Counted from the stretch's first letter, positions 20,696-31,912 are shown. The stretch: DNA of 64,000 bases from Amphibalanus amphitrite (GCF_019059575.1 NW_024881825.1:186001-250000); one strand, 5' to 3'. Translations and numbers: made by a program. The notes: generated by a model not told the origin, from the letters alone.

Positions 20696-23600
20696 CTAGC
20701 GGCGCGGGCCGGGCCCGTAGCCAGAGGTGGTCGGCTGCGTCACCTGAACACCGGGAATCTTGGCAAAGTCCTGCAACGGCACAAACGGTAGCGTCAGTCG
20801 AGGCATGAGCGTCAGTAAACAAACACACACACACACAAACACGTCAGTCGAGGAATATGGGCGTCAGACGACAGACATGTGCAATGTGCATGGATCCGAG
20901 CGATGGATCCATGATCTCAGTGGATCTCGAAGCAAACTGCAGGCTAGGATCTATAATCCCATCGGATCCGAATCTTGGATCTATGATCTTATACGATCTG
21001 AATATAAACAAAGAATATGCATCTATGATCTGAGTGGATCCCACCATGCACAACATTTGAAACCATGTTTTAAAGAGTTTCTATGTCAGTACGTACCGTA
21101 ACTATGGATTTTATGACGTGCAATCAAATAAAATCACTAAAACAGAACGTTTGTGAGTTGCAACAAGTGTTTTTTGGGGGGATTTTCGTGTTGACAAAAA
21201 AATAAGTGAGGATCTATGATATCACTGGATCTCAAGCAAAAAAATGGCACTGGGATTTATTACGGAGCGAGCGAAGCGAGCGGAGTCTTATGTAGAATAA
21301 CAGAAATTTATGAGTACGAGGGCCGGCAGGCCGGCCGACCGTGGTCACGCTTTTGCGAGGCTTATATCTCAGCAACCACTAGACCGATTTACACGCGGTA
21401 ATTTTTGTAGGGTAGCTTCATTCCTTCTACCAAGTATTGGACTATTCCATTTCCCGAAGCATGTGGGTGACCCCTTATGAACGTGCCACGTGCAAAACGA
21501 AGAGGTGTCACTTTTGTAAGTTGCAATATCTCGGTAACTACTTGGCCGATTGCGCTGAAAGTTGGCATGTAGGTAGGCACCCACTAGGCAATGCATATCC
21601 ATGTGCCACAGTTGGGGTGCTGCTGCACGTGCGCACGTGCAGGGGTCGATTCCAGATCTCGAGAACAGCTGGACTGATGACGCTCAAATTTGGTACATGG
21701 TTAGGGAAGGGACGCAGGGCGTCGCTTCCAGATCTCGAGAACGGCTAGGCCGATTGCGCCCAAATTTGGCACATCGCTAGAGACCGGTTCGTAGGGTGCA
21801 GTGCACAAGTCGGTTGGAGACACCCCCTCGCAAGTTCGCACGTGCTAGACCCACCCTGTCGCTCGCTCCGTTGGTCGCCCCACAAGGCGTTTTACTGGTT
21901 TCAATCCTTCATTTTGAGGTCACTGAATGGTCCGCAAGACCCATACCGGCAGATGTATGCGCAGAGTTGCCACGGGGACAGGGCCGGCGCAGTGACTCAC
22001 CATCATGCTGAGCATCTCCTTGGTCTCGGGGTCCACGTCGATGATGTCCTTCTCGAGTGCCGACACCTCGGGCACGAAGTTGTCCCTGCGCTCGCGCTCC
22101 TCCTCCTGCAGTTTGATGGAGATGCCGCGCACGGGCGCCCGCTGGATCCGCTTCATGAGGTGGGTGACGAACCTGGCCAGAGGCGCGCGCACAGACAGGT
22201 CAGAACGCGGCAACTACACTTTTGGCATAGTTTATATGAAATACCGTGCAAGGGGTGCCAACTGCCAAAGAACTTATGCTGGAGAAACGGGAACGGCGGT
22301 TAATGTTCGTTTTAAAGAACATAGACGTGACCACAGATAACAGTAGACGTGACCTAAAATTCCATCCTACTTCAAACGTGATAGTGCTACACATAGAATA
22401 CAACCACTTACCTGATTGGGATTACGACAATATTAGAAAAGAACATGAAGAAATCTACGAGAAAGATCCTGGAAGCGACTCACATGATCACGCGGGACAC
22501 ATTCAACAGTAGAAACGGATTCATTACTTTAAGTTAAAAAAAGATTCATTACTTTAAGTTCTACTATTACCATTTCACCTGAGCTCTGTTTGGTCGCTTT
22601 TTTCTTATAAGCATGCTGTCGGTTTTCCCTTATATGGAAGTTATTGCGGTAAATGTCAAGTTTAAGTCCTAAGAAGATTTCATTGATAATTTTTTCATAT
22701 TTTTACATTATTTGACATCCTGAATCCAAAAATGACACTCATATGTCTCGCAAATAAGAGAAAAAACATAATCAAACCTGACCTAACCTTACCTACTTAC
22801 CTATAACCTAACAACCTACAACCTACAAACCTACCCTAACCTAACCTAACCTCAGTAGGCGGAACTATGGTCAAGCGTACCCATTTTCGGGAACGCATTT
22901 TCGTTCCCATGTTTGGGAACGATAAACCCAAATATGGGAACGCCATGTAGGCATTATTTAAAACAAGAAAAAGGACCGTTAAATGACGTCCAAAAAATAT
23001 AAAACGATCGTGAACCGTCTGATATTTGTCTCAATATTGCTGGGAAAGAGTTTGATATTGTAAGGCCCATCGTAGTTTCAAATCGTTCCCCTATTTCTAA
23101 AGCAGTCCATCATCCGGGCCGCGAGCCCAAATTTGGGAACGCTCTCGTACACTGGCGCTGCAAGCGTTCCTTATTATGGGAACGGCGTACCCAAAATTGG
23201 GAACGATTTCACCGACGCCTTTCAGGGGCTCTTTTCATTAACAAGCATCACGTCCAACGCCGCAAATTATTGTTAACGCAACTTGAAGAAACGCCTGAAA
23301 GAGTGGGATGACAAACAGTGGAAAGAAGAGTTCGAGGCCAAGTCCAGTATAATGGTATACCGATCTGCCAAAACAGCCATTAAAGAAGATCCGATCTACG
23401 ATAACACAGCATCGTCAATCATACTCTTCCAGGCCAGATCCAACACGCTTCCGCTGGAGACTAGGAAGAGACACACTGGCGAAGAAACCACGTGTCTCCT
23501 GTGTGGAGATGGGGAGGAAGACCAGCACCACTTCCTGCTTGAGTGCACCAAACTCGCAGAAGAACGGCTCAAGATGACTTCACTCCAACGCCCACACCAA

Positions 23601-26600
23601 GAAGACCAACTAGAAGTCCTGAAGACATTCCTCTTCAATGAAAGCACGGAAGAGATGGAGAAGAACAAGGAGGGACTCTACAAGCTCTGGAGACTGAGGA
23701 AGAGGAAACTGGTGACCGTGACGGATGGTGAGCAGAGGACTGGAGCGGACAGAAGCTGACTTGTCTAATTCTGTCCAGGTTACATCCTAACCATATCCCA
23801 GAAACCTCCCACCACCCGACGCGCGTTTATAGGGCTACCGATGCAACCGGTGACAGCCCGACCACATCATCAGCATCAGCATCAGCATTAGGGTGTGTCA
23901 CTTGAAACGAAACAAACGGAAAATGTGCTAAAAACTTGCGCATGGACTAGAAATGAAAGGCCCTGGCGGTAAAAGTTTCGAAAAATCAAAATTCGTGCGG
24001 CGCCAGCCATTTTTGTTTCGCCCATATATAACCCATATACAGTACAATGCGCCTGAGAGTATATATGCGTTCCTTTCTACACAGTCGTGTCCGTAATGAA
24101 AAATGGCAAGTGAAACGACGTTCTACACATCAATTGACATCCATTTAGCATGATTTCTAAAAATCGTAGTCTCAAGTCTCCCCAGGTCAGGTCACCAGGT
24201 CCCCTCAAATGACCTTTTAAACTTGTTAAAGGCCTTCGGTATCAAATGCACGAGTCAGGCCCGAATGTTTTCTTTATTTCCAGTAAAACCCGACCAGAAA
24301 CCAATAACTACGCATAATAAATGCTTGATTTCTCCAAGGTATCACAGCATAACAATGTCTTCCAATGTTACGATTCAGAAACACACGACAGGCAGGTAAA
24401 ACTGGTAAAATGCGACCATTCCGGTACAAAGTCCCAGTAAGTACTGAGTACTCTGCTCCAAAGCAAAACACAACAGCTCGACAGTGCAAGCGATGTCAGT
24501 GTTGGCAGCTACCGCGGGATGTTGGCAGCTACCGCCCGATCGCCCTCACGAGCCACCTCAGCAAGCTCGTCGAGAGGCTGGTCCTGGGACGGCTGCGCCA
24601 CATCGTGGAACGCGACCGGCTGGTCCCCGCCGAGCAAGTGGGGTTCCGCGCTGGACGGTCAGTGGAGGACAGCATCGGACGCCTGGTCCAACAAATACAG
24701 GACGGCTGGAACCTCCCCAAGTCCCGCAGCAAGCGCGCGGCCGACGGCACCACCGCACAGAATACGTCCTCCTGGCCTTCGACTTCGCGCGAGCCTATGA
24801 CACCGTGGACCATCGCCTGCTGAGAGTCCGCCTGATGGAGATGGGGGTACCCAGGTGCCTCCACAACTGGACGTGGCAGTTCCTGCGCGACCGCCGAGCG
24901 ACGGTGGAGTACCAGAGCGCCACCAGCGGCGAGCGGGTGTTCAGGGCGGGCCTGCCTCAGGGCAGCGTCCTGTCCCCGGCCCTGTTTTTGTTGTGGGCCG
25001 CCCCACTCGCCGCGGAACTGCAGAGAGTCCCAGGCACCACGGCGTTCCTCTACGCGGACGACACAGCCGCCCTCTGCGCCGGTAACGACATTCAGGTCGC
25101 CCGGCAACGAGCGCAGCAGGCTGCGGACACCCTCACGCAGTGGGCCCAAGCCAACAAGATGACGGTGGCCGGCCAGAAGACACAGGCTCTGGTCCTGTCC
25201 CAGTGGCCCCGCGATGCGGCTAACTGCTCCGTGAAGGTGGCAGGTGAAACCGTAACTGCGGGCGATCAGCTGAAGCTGCTGGGAGTCACCCTGGACCGGC
25301 TACTTCACTTCGGCCCCCACTACCGCAGCCTGAGACAGAGAGTCCGCCCAAGGACTGCCCATCTGAGGAAGCTGACCGGTCGGGAATGGGGCCTTCAAGA
25401 GCAGCAGCTCCGCGTCGTAGCCCCCGGCTACGTTCGAGGAGCCCTCGAACACGCCGCAGCAGCGTGGCTCCCGGCAACATCGCCAACCCACCTCGGTCTC
25501 CTAGAGGTGGAGATGCGCGCGGCCGCCAGAGTGGTGACCGGATGCCCCCGGTCCACCCCGGCACATGGCCTGATGGCGGAGGCGGGACTCGCCCCGGTGG
25601 CTGAGCGCCGCACGGCCTTAGCGGCGCGTCTGCTGGCCAAGGCGCGCGCCCTGCCGGAGGACGACCCGCTCCGTACCGTCGCGGACCGAGAGGTTCGATC
25701 CCGCCTCAGCGCAGTGTCCGGCTGGCGTGGAGTCGGCGAAGAGGCCTGGAGGGAGGCGGGCATCACACCGCCGATCTCGATCGAGCCTCTACTCCACAAA
25801 TAACCCAAATTATCCAGTTCGGTGCTACACCGTGTTATCGTCACGACCGTCACATAATTGACTCAAAAATTTGTTTGTTTACATCCAAATATATGGTCAA
25901 GAATATTTTAAAACTTTTAGTATGTAATCATCTGACGATATCTAAGTGTGTGATACTGCTTTCGATAATCAAAATATTTTAAATATCAATAATTGAGTAA
26001 ATTTGATGTTGAAGTTATATTTTTTAAATAGATTTCGTGTATTTCCAGTACATAATATGTGAACAATTAATAAAATACTTGTGGTCTTACGGACTCGGGA
26101 TCGTTGTAGATGGCGCTGCATACGGTTTGTCACAGATTGTAGATGTCGCCCCAGTCGAATAATCTAAATTTTGATTTCCGATAGAAAAAGTCGCGGCGTC
26201 GTGGAGAAATGCCTCTATGGGCGTGTTTTTATGTAGTAAACTTATTTTTAGGGTCATCCGCAAAATTTCCGACCATTTTCCATCAGATTTTCGAGAAAAA
26301 CCTATCAAGTGACACACCCTAATCAGCATCAGCAACAATCATCAGATGACCTTTCCGGCAAGACCGTCGCATGTTTCGCCCGGTCTTCTGCGCTTTTATT
26401 CCCGTCGATCTCGCTGCGGGCACGCCCCCCTCTGCAGGATTACGTAATTCACAACACTCAGCGATGTTCAACAAGGTCTTCCATACCTATATCCACCGTC
26501 CGCGCCGAGGGTGGAGACATGTCAAGCACCTGTCTGTTTATCACCGATAGTTGACGAGTACAAGGAAGTATCCAAAAATGGGAACGCTGAATATGTTACA

Positions 26601-28115
26601 CCCTCAAAACACCTAGTCCCAATGAAAATCTAGTTTTTTCCTTTCTTAATGAGTGTAAGTGGCAAAAGGCCTGGTAGGATGGGCACGAGGAATGATCGAA
26701 ATCAGCATAGAAATTATAAATAAGCCACACAGAGCGACCTATATAAGAGAAATTCCCCCAAAACGATCATGCTTAGAAACACGGAAGACAAAAACCACGC
26801 TCATGACGCTCCTTCTAAAACAACGCTTAACAGCTAGCATTTAAATGAAATATGTCTTTCTGGGCTGATAAAATACAGCTGAATAATTTTCGACCACTTA
26901 AACTGAGTTTACAACAGTAGTTCGGTAAAATCACGCACGTTCTACGCGGTCGTCCGCCTTGACACCAAATGTCAACAATATTACCTCGGGACTGTCCGCG
27001 TGTTTGCTTGCATATGTCAGCATCTGGTGTCGCTAGTATGAAACTTCATAACCAGGCGAAAATTATTATACTTGACCTCAAAATGTAAAAAATGCTTCAT
27101 TTTCCTTAAAATTGCATGTAAAATGTAGTGTAACCCATGTTTTCACCATTCCTTCATTTCAAAAAATCATTAAAAATATCATTCGACAGTCAATTTCCTT
27201 GTTCAACGGTCAGATTAAAGATAATTTTATAGAGACTTAGTAGATACTTAAATTAGCGTGCACTTTTTTTAGACGTGATGCACTAATGAGTTTAAGTGGG
27301 CGAACGGCCGAAAAATTACCTTCCGTTCTCATAAATGGGAACGCCCGTTCCCATATTTGGGAACTCCTTACTCCGCTCCCAAAAATGGGAACGTTCCTAT
27401 ATTTGGGTACTCATGACCATAGTTCCACCTACTGACCTACAAACCTACCTACCTACAACCTAAAACCTACAAACCTACAACCTAACCTAACACCTAAAAT
27501 TTTTGATGTTTTATATTCGTATCAACAGCGTCACAATTGTAATTAGGACCTAAACTTGACATATACCGTTATTGCTGGTGCTTCTTGGCCTCTCATTGGT
27601 CAAATGATCACCTGGGCCACGTGAATCAGCACGCTTGCAGCCTGCCGATAAAAAACGCGACCAAACAGCGCCCTGGCACATCCCATGCTGAAGCTACTCA
27701 CCCAGCAATCTTGTTGCGCAGCGGCTTGCTGGGAATGATGGCAATTTCCTCACATATTCTCTTGTTGGTGTGGAAGTCTAGCCCTAGCTTTGTATAGTAC
27801 TTCTCAATGATGACTTTCGCCACCTTCTTCACAGTCTTGGTTCGCACACGACCCTGTCGTGAAAAGGCAAGTGGTCATTTCATCTTTTTACACCCTCTAA
27901 AATGGGACAAATTGACAAAATATAGACAATAATGAACTAAACCACAATAGCCTTGAGCAAAACACAATACAACACGTTGTGCTCGCAGTTGTGGTCCAAT
28001 TCAAGAACGGCGAAAATAAGGAACATAAATGCTATCATGATTGAAAAAAATCAACAAAAAAAAAGCAAAAATATGGCCATTAATCCCATAAAAATTAACG
28101 AATTTTACTCACCAT
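20696..28115 (-). CDS. RpS17: Ribosomal protein S17 (eS17)
   Basis: Four minus-strand coding exons: 28113-28115 (ATG only), 27702-27853, 22001-22172, 20696-20770; phases agree and the total is 133 residues. Translation shows [36 protein letters not shown], then [20 protein letters not shown] and [18 protein letters not shown], ending with [16 protein letters not shown]: the eS17 family along its whole length (vertebrate about 135 residues). It is a structural component of the small ribosomal subunit head. The first intron follows the ATG directly (GTGAGT). A pyrimidine start CTTTC on the minus strand at about 28147 resembles a 5' TOP leader. Introns: 27854-28112; 22173-27701, expanded by a Penelope relic, LINE parts and two TIR elements; and 20771-22000, with two MITEs. 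Confidence 0.95.
20874..21255. mobile_element. GGATCTATGATC-type MITE, copy 2 (truncated)
   Basis: Same left terminus (ATGTGCATGGATCCGAGYG) and interior words as 16773-17279. The right end is missing, apparently cut by the neighbouring element that starts at 21260. It lies in RpS17 intron three. Confidence 0.75.
21260..21900 (+). mobile_element. CACGTG-palindrome repeat, copy 1, in RpS17 intron
   Basis: Begins TTACGGAGCGAGCGAAGCGA and ends CGCTCGCTCCG...GCGTTTTACTGGT. The interior carries GCACGTGCGCACGTGCA and repeated AGATCTCGAGAACGGCTRG words. The same unit occurs at 44039-44738 (inverted) and 46461-47164. Confidence 0.8.
22203..22512 (+). pseudogene. Penelope-like GIY-YIG endonuclease fragment
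   Basis: Spread over three frames, the plus strand gives YEIPCKGCQ, then [20 protein letters not shown], then [14 protein letters not shown]. These resemble the C-terminal GIY-YIG nuclease of Penelope-like retroelements (GETGRSLxxRxxEH followed by H...HxIDWxN). It is broken by frameshifts. It sits about 30 bases from the acceptor of RpS17 exon three. Confidence 0.6.
22672..22852. repeat. Dispersed AACCT-cored repeat, copy 2, left half
   Basis: Matches 13985 onward and ends in three tandem CCTAA/AACCT units. The right half resumes at 27435-27575, after the inserted TIR element 22853-27434. Confidence 0.65.
23283..23887 (+). pseudogene. LINE C-terminal fragment with 3' (ATCAGC)n tail
   Basis: An open frame of 158 codons ends with a Cys-rich block, [18 protein letters not shown], typical of the C-terminus of non-LTR retrotransposon ORF2 proteins. 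After the stop come about 50 bases and then an (ATCAGC)n-type microsatellite tail at 23865-23887. The tail resumes at 26322-26345 on the other side of a TA-target insertion. Confidence 0.7.
23891..26319. mobile_element. TA-target TIR element containing a reverse transcriptase fragment
   Basis: GGGTGTGTCACTTGA at the left end is repeated in reverse at the right end, each flanked by TA (23889-23890, 26320-26321). It lies inside the ATCAGC tail of the preceding LINE. The interior 24490-25803 is a LINE reverse transcriptase fragment, so this is either a MITE later invaded by a LINE or an element that captured one. Confidence 0.75.
24490..25803 (+). pseudogene. LINE reverse transcriptase (jockey/I-group-like), 5' truncated, frameshifted
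   Basis: One frame gives the first RT blocks ([32 protein letters not shown]) up to about 24740. A second frame then continues with [25 protein letters not shown] and the catalytic FLYADD, followed by the thumb and C-terminal region ([20 protein letters not shown]) to a stop at 25803. A frameshift near 24740-24780 separates them and the endonuclease part is absent. GC is much higher than in the surrounding intron. Confidence 0.85.
27435..27575. repeat. Dispersed AACCT-cored repeat, copy 2, right half
   Basis: Continues the repeat interrupted at 22852: AACCT-rich words, then a TTCGTATCAAC-like word and GGACCTAAACTTGACA. Confidence 0.6.
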
Positions 28116-28147
28116 GATTGCTCCACTCTGGGCGCGGAAGCCGAAAG
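28116..28147 (-). promoter_or_regulatory. RpS17 5' leader with TOP-like start
   Basis: The minus-strand sequence before the ATG begins CTTTCGGCTTCC, which fits the 5' terminal oligopyrimidine start of ribosomal-protein mRNAs. The exact start site is inferred from the motif. Confidence 0.4.
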
Positions 28148-28159
28148 ACTTGACGGCGC

Positions 28160-28967
28160 TGCCTTTTCAATAAACATTTTATGGTTGTAGACGACAATTC
28201 TTTTTGTGCCAGGCTTTCAAAAAATATATTACAAATTTGATTTTTTTAACGGACCATTGATAAATGCTAGAAATGCATATTATTAGAACAACAAATTAAT
28301 AAATGTAACGGGAGTTGGCACAATCGGTAGGGGGAAAAAAGGACCCGGGAGAGGGAAACCTTTATGACCCGTTTTCCACTAGAAATGACGTCACAAGAAG
28401 GATAAAAACGAGTAGTAAAGTAATTTTGGATAAAAACTACACTCATCGAAAGACGAAAGCTCAGACACAGCTGCGCAGTGAAATTTCACTTTTTTCCCCA
28501 TAGGAAAGTTTTTACAGGAAAATCAAAATATTGGGTCAATGGGGCTCCGCTCCCGATTTCGTTCAAAATCAGCACACATGATGCCCCACCGGCCACCACC
28601 AGCCTAGGAACTCCCTAAAACGGTCCCCGTTGCATTGACGTTAAAGGCCCGTAAAGCCCCATAAACTCTAAAATAATATCCCAAAAATCGCCCTTATACG
28701 GCCAAAAAGGGGCGCTAGGGTAAAAATGGGTATAAATGTGAATTTATAAGTGGTGTTTGGGATGGGGACAAGGATAAGGATGACTGGGAGAAGGATGAGG
28801 ATGTAGAGTGGATAAAGGATGGGTTGTGGAAGGATTCAGGCCCGCCTACTGGCTGTTGTGGTAACTTCGACTAATATTCCTTGTGTGTCTAGGGGTATTC
28901 TAATCTGTGTCATCTGCACAATCCTATCATCGTTGTCTAGGGGTATCGTCTTACGCTCAACAATCCT
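28160..28967. other. RpS17 upstream region, no gene recognised
   Basis: AT-rich, with short open frames only. Two CTAGGGGTAT words at 28890-28945 form a local duplication. Confidence 0.4.
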
Positions 28968-28971
28968 TTAA

Positions 28972-29973
28972 CCCGCGCACCGACGGGGGTCTGCGCCAAC
29001 TTAGTACCGACGGGGGGGGGGCGGATAACCGCCCCCCCCTGAGATCTCGAGAACGAAGCAAGATAGCGACAAGCGGTAAACGGCATCGGATACGCACGGT
29101 CAAGATCTACAATTTTTACTAAGGTCATTTTCAGGTCAGGTCAAAGATGACGTCACAGGGGTCGAAAAAGTCAAAATGGCGGCGCTAAATATGGAGAGAG
29201 TTTTTCTCGAATAACTTTCGAATTAGTCAAGATAGGAACAAACTAAGGGCATCATCGTGATCCTCTCGTCAATCCGCATCGAATGATATATATGTTGACC
29301 TCGAAAGGTCAAGGTCAAAGGTTGACCTCAGGTCACGTGACCTCGAGGTCATCATGTATATCATTCGATGCGTCTTGACGAGCTGAACACAATGAGACCA
29401 TCCACGCGTCTGTATCTTGTTCCTGTACGGAGTTATTGGCCAAAAACCTTTGGTGACCTTTGATGACGTCACATGACCTCACAGCTGCCCAACAGCAAAA
29501 CAGACCTCAAGGTAGTGAAGGTTGATCGTATATGAAGTCATGTATGGTATATGGGGCCATTCCGACCCGTTTTAGTGGTAAAAACAGGGAGTTGATTTTT
29601 CCCCCATTGACTTATAATGGGGAGGTCGCGAAATTGACCTGACCTTAGGTCACCGATATCAAAATTCCGAGATATACAAATTGTAGCTACTAATGACCTA
29701 ATAACATCCTGCGACTTTCAAAGGCCTCCGACTTCTACTGTAGCTCTGGCACGGTGACAAAGTTGCAAAAAAGTGACTTGAGGTTGGGTCATTCAAAGTG
29801 ACCTGGTGACCTGACCTTGAAAGGTAGGAGGTTCAAACTTGCACACCATGTGTAAAATTGATAAGGGAATAGTCATACCAAATTTCGCGGCGCTACGCGC
29901 CGCGGTTTTCCCGCTATTCGCGAAAAACCTCAGGGGGGGGCGGATATCCGCCCCCCCCCCGTCGGTGCGCGGG
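28972..29973. mobile_element. TTAA-target TIR element, copy B (1002 bp, intact ends)
   Basis: Flanked by TTAA on both sides (28968-28971 and 29974-29977). The 18-bp ends CCCGCGCACCGACGGGGG and CCCCCGTCGGTGCGCGGG are perfect inverted repeats, followed inward by C/G hairpins (GCGGATAACCGC, GCGGATATCCGC). The interior is filled with AGGTCA/TGACCT words, including TCAAGGTCA at 29309-29317, and shares CCATTGACTTATAATGGG with copies A and C in reverse orientation. No ORF of note. Confidence 0.9.
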
Positions 29974-29977
29974 TTAA

Positions 29978-30540
29978 CCGTCTATAGTTGTATTTACTGG
30001 TCGACCAAACACTATGCGACCCACAAACCCCTTCGTGTCCGAATCTTCATATTGCCAGCGTTCTCACCGACATTTCCAGCCTCGAGAAAGAACGGAGTAA
30101 GATATACATATTAAATATGTATTGGAAATGAAAAGGCCGAAATAAATAAAAGCGAACAAATCAAACAGAAGTGCAAGAAAACGAGCAATGTCACGGTAAC
30201 CGTGCACTGCTAAAGTAAATATTGCCAAAGTGCCAAAACATTCAATGAAAGCCGAAACAATGATCAAGCCGAAATCATGACACCGAAATAATATTGCCAA
30301 AGGGGGGGGGGGGGGGAACTGACTCATAGCAGCCAAACGTGCCGAAATGGACTGAGTCGAGTCCCGAAACACGGTGTCTCAAAAAGACATATAGACCAAT
30401 CAATCGAACTTAAAAACTGCCCACAGTACCGCGGCCATCCTGAAGTGTTGTTTCCTACGCCAGTGTGACTATATGTGCGTGTCTGTGCCTGAGACATATC
30501 TCCGACCGCAGCAGAGACTCAACCGAAGTCAGGCTCTAAC
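29978..30540. other. No gene recognised
   Basis: Mixed sequence with a G-run at 30303-30316. Open frames are short and lack recognisable motifs. Confidence 0.4.
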
Positions 30541-30640
30541 CCTTTCACTCCGCCGGTCGGAACCAGTGGCGTGGATAGGGCTTGGCAAGAGTCCGGTTAG
30601 AGACGTCCGACTGGGCAGGAGATAAGGCCCAAGAACTTAC

Positions 30641-30774
30641 ATGTTTGTAGACCAGACGCACAAGGCGACCACCGCGGGCGGCGTCGGGACCACCACTGCC
30701 CGCGCGCGAACCAGAGAGCAAGAGCCCGAGAGAGAGAGAGAGCGACACGAAGGTCTCAAACGCGCCTATTTATA
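30641..30774 (-). promoter_or_regulatory. Candidate TATA promoter and orphan first exon
   Basis: The minus strand has a consensus TATA box (TATAAATAG, 30766-30774). It is followed by a GA/CT-rich leader and a strong donor, CAT|GTAAGTTC, with GT at 30640-30639. No ATG precedes the donor, so it would be a non-coding first exon. The gene it would serve was not identified. Confidence 0.4.
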
Positions 30775-30849
30775 CCTTCGCACATTCACCGCACAGGGCC
30801 GCGCCCGTCTCTAGCCCGTCTCGGGGCTGGTGCGGCCGGCGATCGGCGC

Positions 30850-31507
30850 ATGGTATTTCTATATTATAGCATTCACATATCTTACCAATTGTCATATCGC
30901 AATATTCTAATCTACCACCACCATGGTGCAATGTAGCATCATTATCCGCTCCCTATCGAGTATCGAACAATGCACAACAATCTGTACCGGTGTTCATACT
31001 ACCCACAACGTTTAAACTACACATGCCGCCACCTGCAATTGCATATCTAAATACCGTCATCGCTATTGCCGCAAGCATGTCAAATTAACATGTCGCTGCG
31101 TAACATTCAGGTCAACGCACCATCACTCCAATCAGTGTGCCGTGCTTTGTGTGTCGCGTATCTGAACAGCCACGCCGTAATTATCGCTCGGACATAACCA
31201 TGTACCTTCTAAATGTGTATTCCTCATCACCCTTCGGCCTTCCTGATGTTGATAACACGAAACTCACTCGATGTCTTGTTGCGGCAAAATTACCGATTCA
31301 TTGCGCCAGCTGCTGTCCCTATTTCCGACTGTCTATCCACTGCGCGAGTGCCTATCTGGAATATTTTTGTTACACTGTTCCAATAACGGGATATCGCCAT
31401 TTCACGGTTCGCATAATTAATCGTTAGCCGGGGTACCTTCATCTCACATTCCCTCGATGACCGCGAAAGCAACACCTCGGTCGTTCGGTTTGTCTCTCAG
31501 TTCATAT
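30850..31507. other. No gene recognised
   Basis: AT-rich. 31137-31427 is open on the plus strand without recognisable domains. Confidence 0.35.
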
Positions 31508-31742
31508 CCCAGTAAACATGCCGACGTCGGCCCGACGTCGGGCCGAGGCTCGGCCCGACGTCGGCCCAGCGTCGGGTCAACCTCGGCCCGACATCGGCTG
31601 GACGTCGGATATGCCCGCATGTTCCGACGTCCAGCCGAAGTCCAGCCGACGTCGAACCGACGTCGGGCCGAGATCGTTTGCCGAGGTTGACGAGATCGTT
31701 TGTCGTTGGACCGACGGGGCCGACGTCGGCATGTTTATTGGG
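31508..31742. repeat. GACGTCGG palindromic minisatellite with inverted ends
   Basis: Dense GACGTCGGCC/GGCCGACGTC words start after CCCAGTAAACATGCCGACG and end with its reverse (CGTCGGCATGTTTATTGGG). The whole unit can fold back. A related array is at 32466-32722. Confidence 0.8.
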
Positions 31743-31912
31743 ACAACGCGCCAAAAATATCAACCGGCGCGGCGGCGGGATTCGAGCCCCCCAGTCGCCG
31801 ACGTCGGCATGTTTACTGGGACAACACGCCAAAAGCATCAGCCGGCGATGGGATTCGAACCCCGTGTCATTCGAATGCGAAGTTAGTGCGCTAACCACTA
31901 CACCACGCAGCC
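31743..31912 (-). repeat. tRNA-derived SINE (one full head, one partial)
   Basis: On the minus strand 31841-31912 has a tRNA-like head: A box TGGTGTAGTGGTTAGCGC, B box GGGGTTCGAATCCC and a partly paired acceptor stem. The body continues toward lower coordinates (GATGCTTTTGGCGTGTTGTC). A second, degraded B-box plus body copy lies at about 31743-31797. The anticodon arm is poor, so it is a SINE rather than a tRNA gene. Confidence 0.65.

Larger units (their letters stand above)
22853..27434. mobile_element. 4.6-kb TIR element in RpS17 intron two
   Basis: The left end CAGTAGGCGGAACTATGGTC and the right end, reversed, CAGTAGGTGGAACTATGGTC form terminal inverted repeats of about 32 bp. It is flanked by ACCT on both sides, though the target is itself AACCT-rich, so the duplication length is ambiguous. 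Both subterminal regions carry many copies of CCCAWWWWTGGGAACG, likely transposase-binding repeats. The interior contains LINE pieces and another TIR element, and no recognisable transposase. The superfamily is unknown. Confidence 0.8.

Noticed and set aside
31841-31912. Functional tRNA gene
   Set aside because: Good A and B boxes but poor anticodon stem and a SINE-like body attached.
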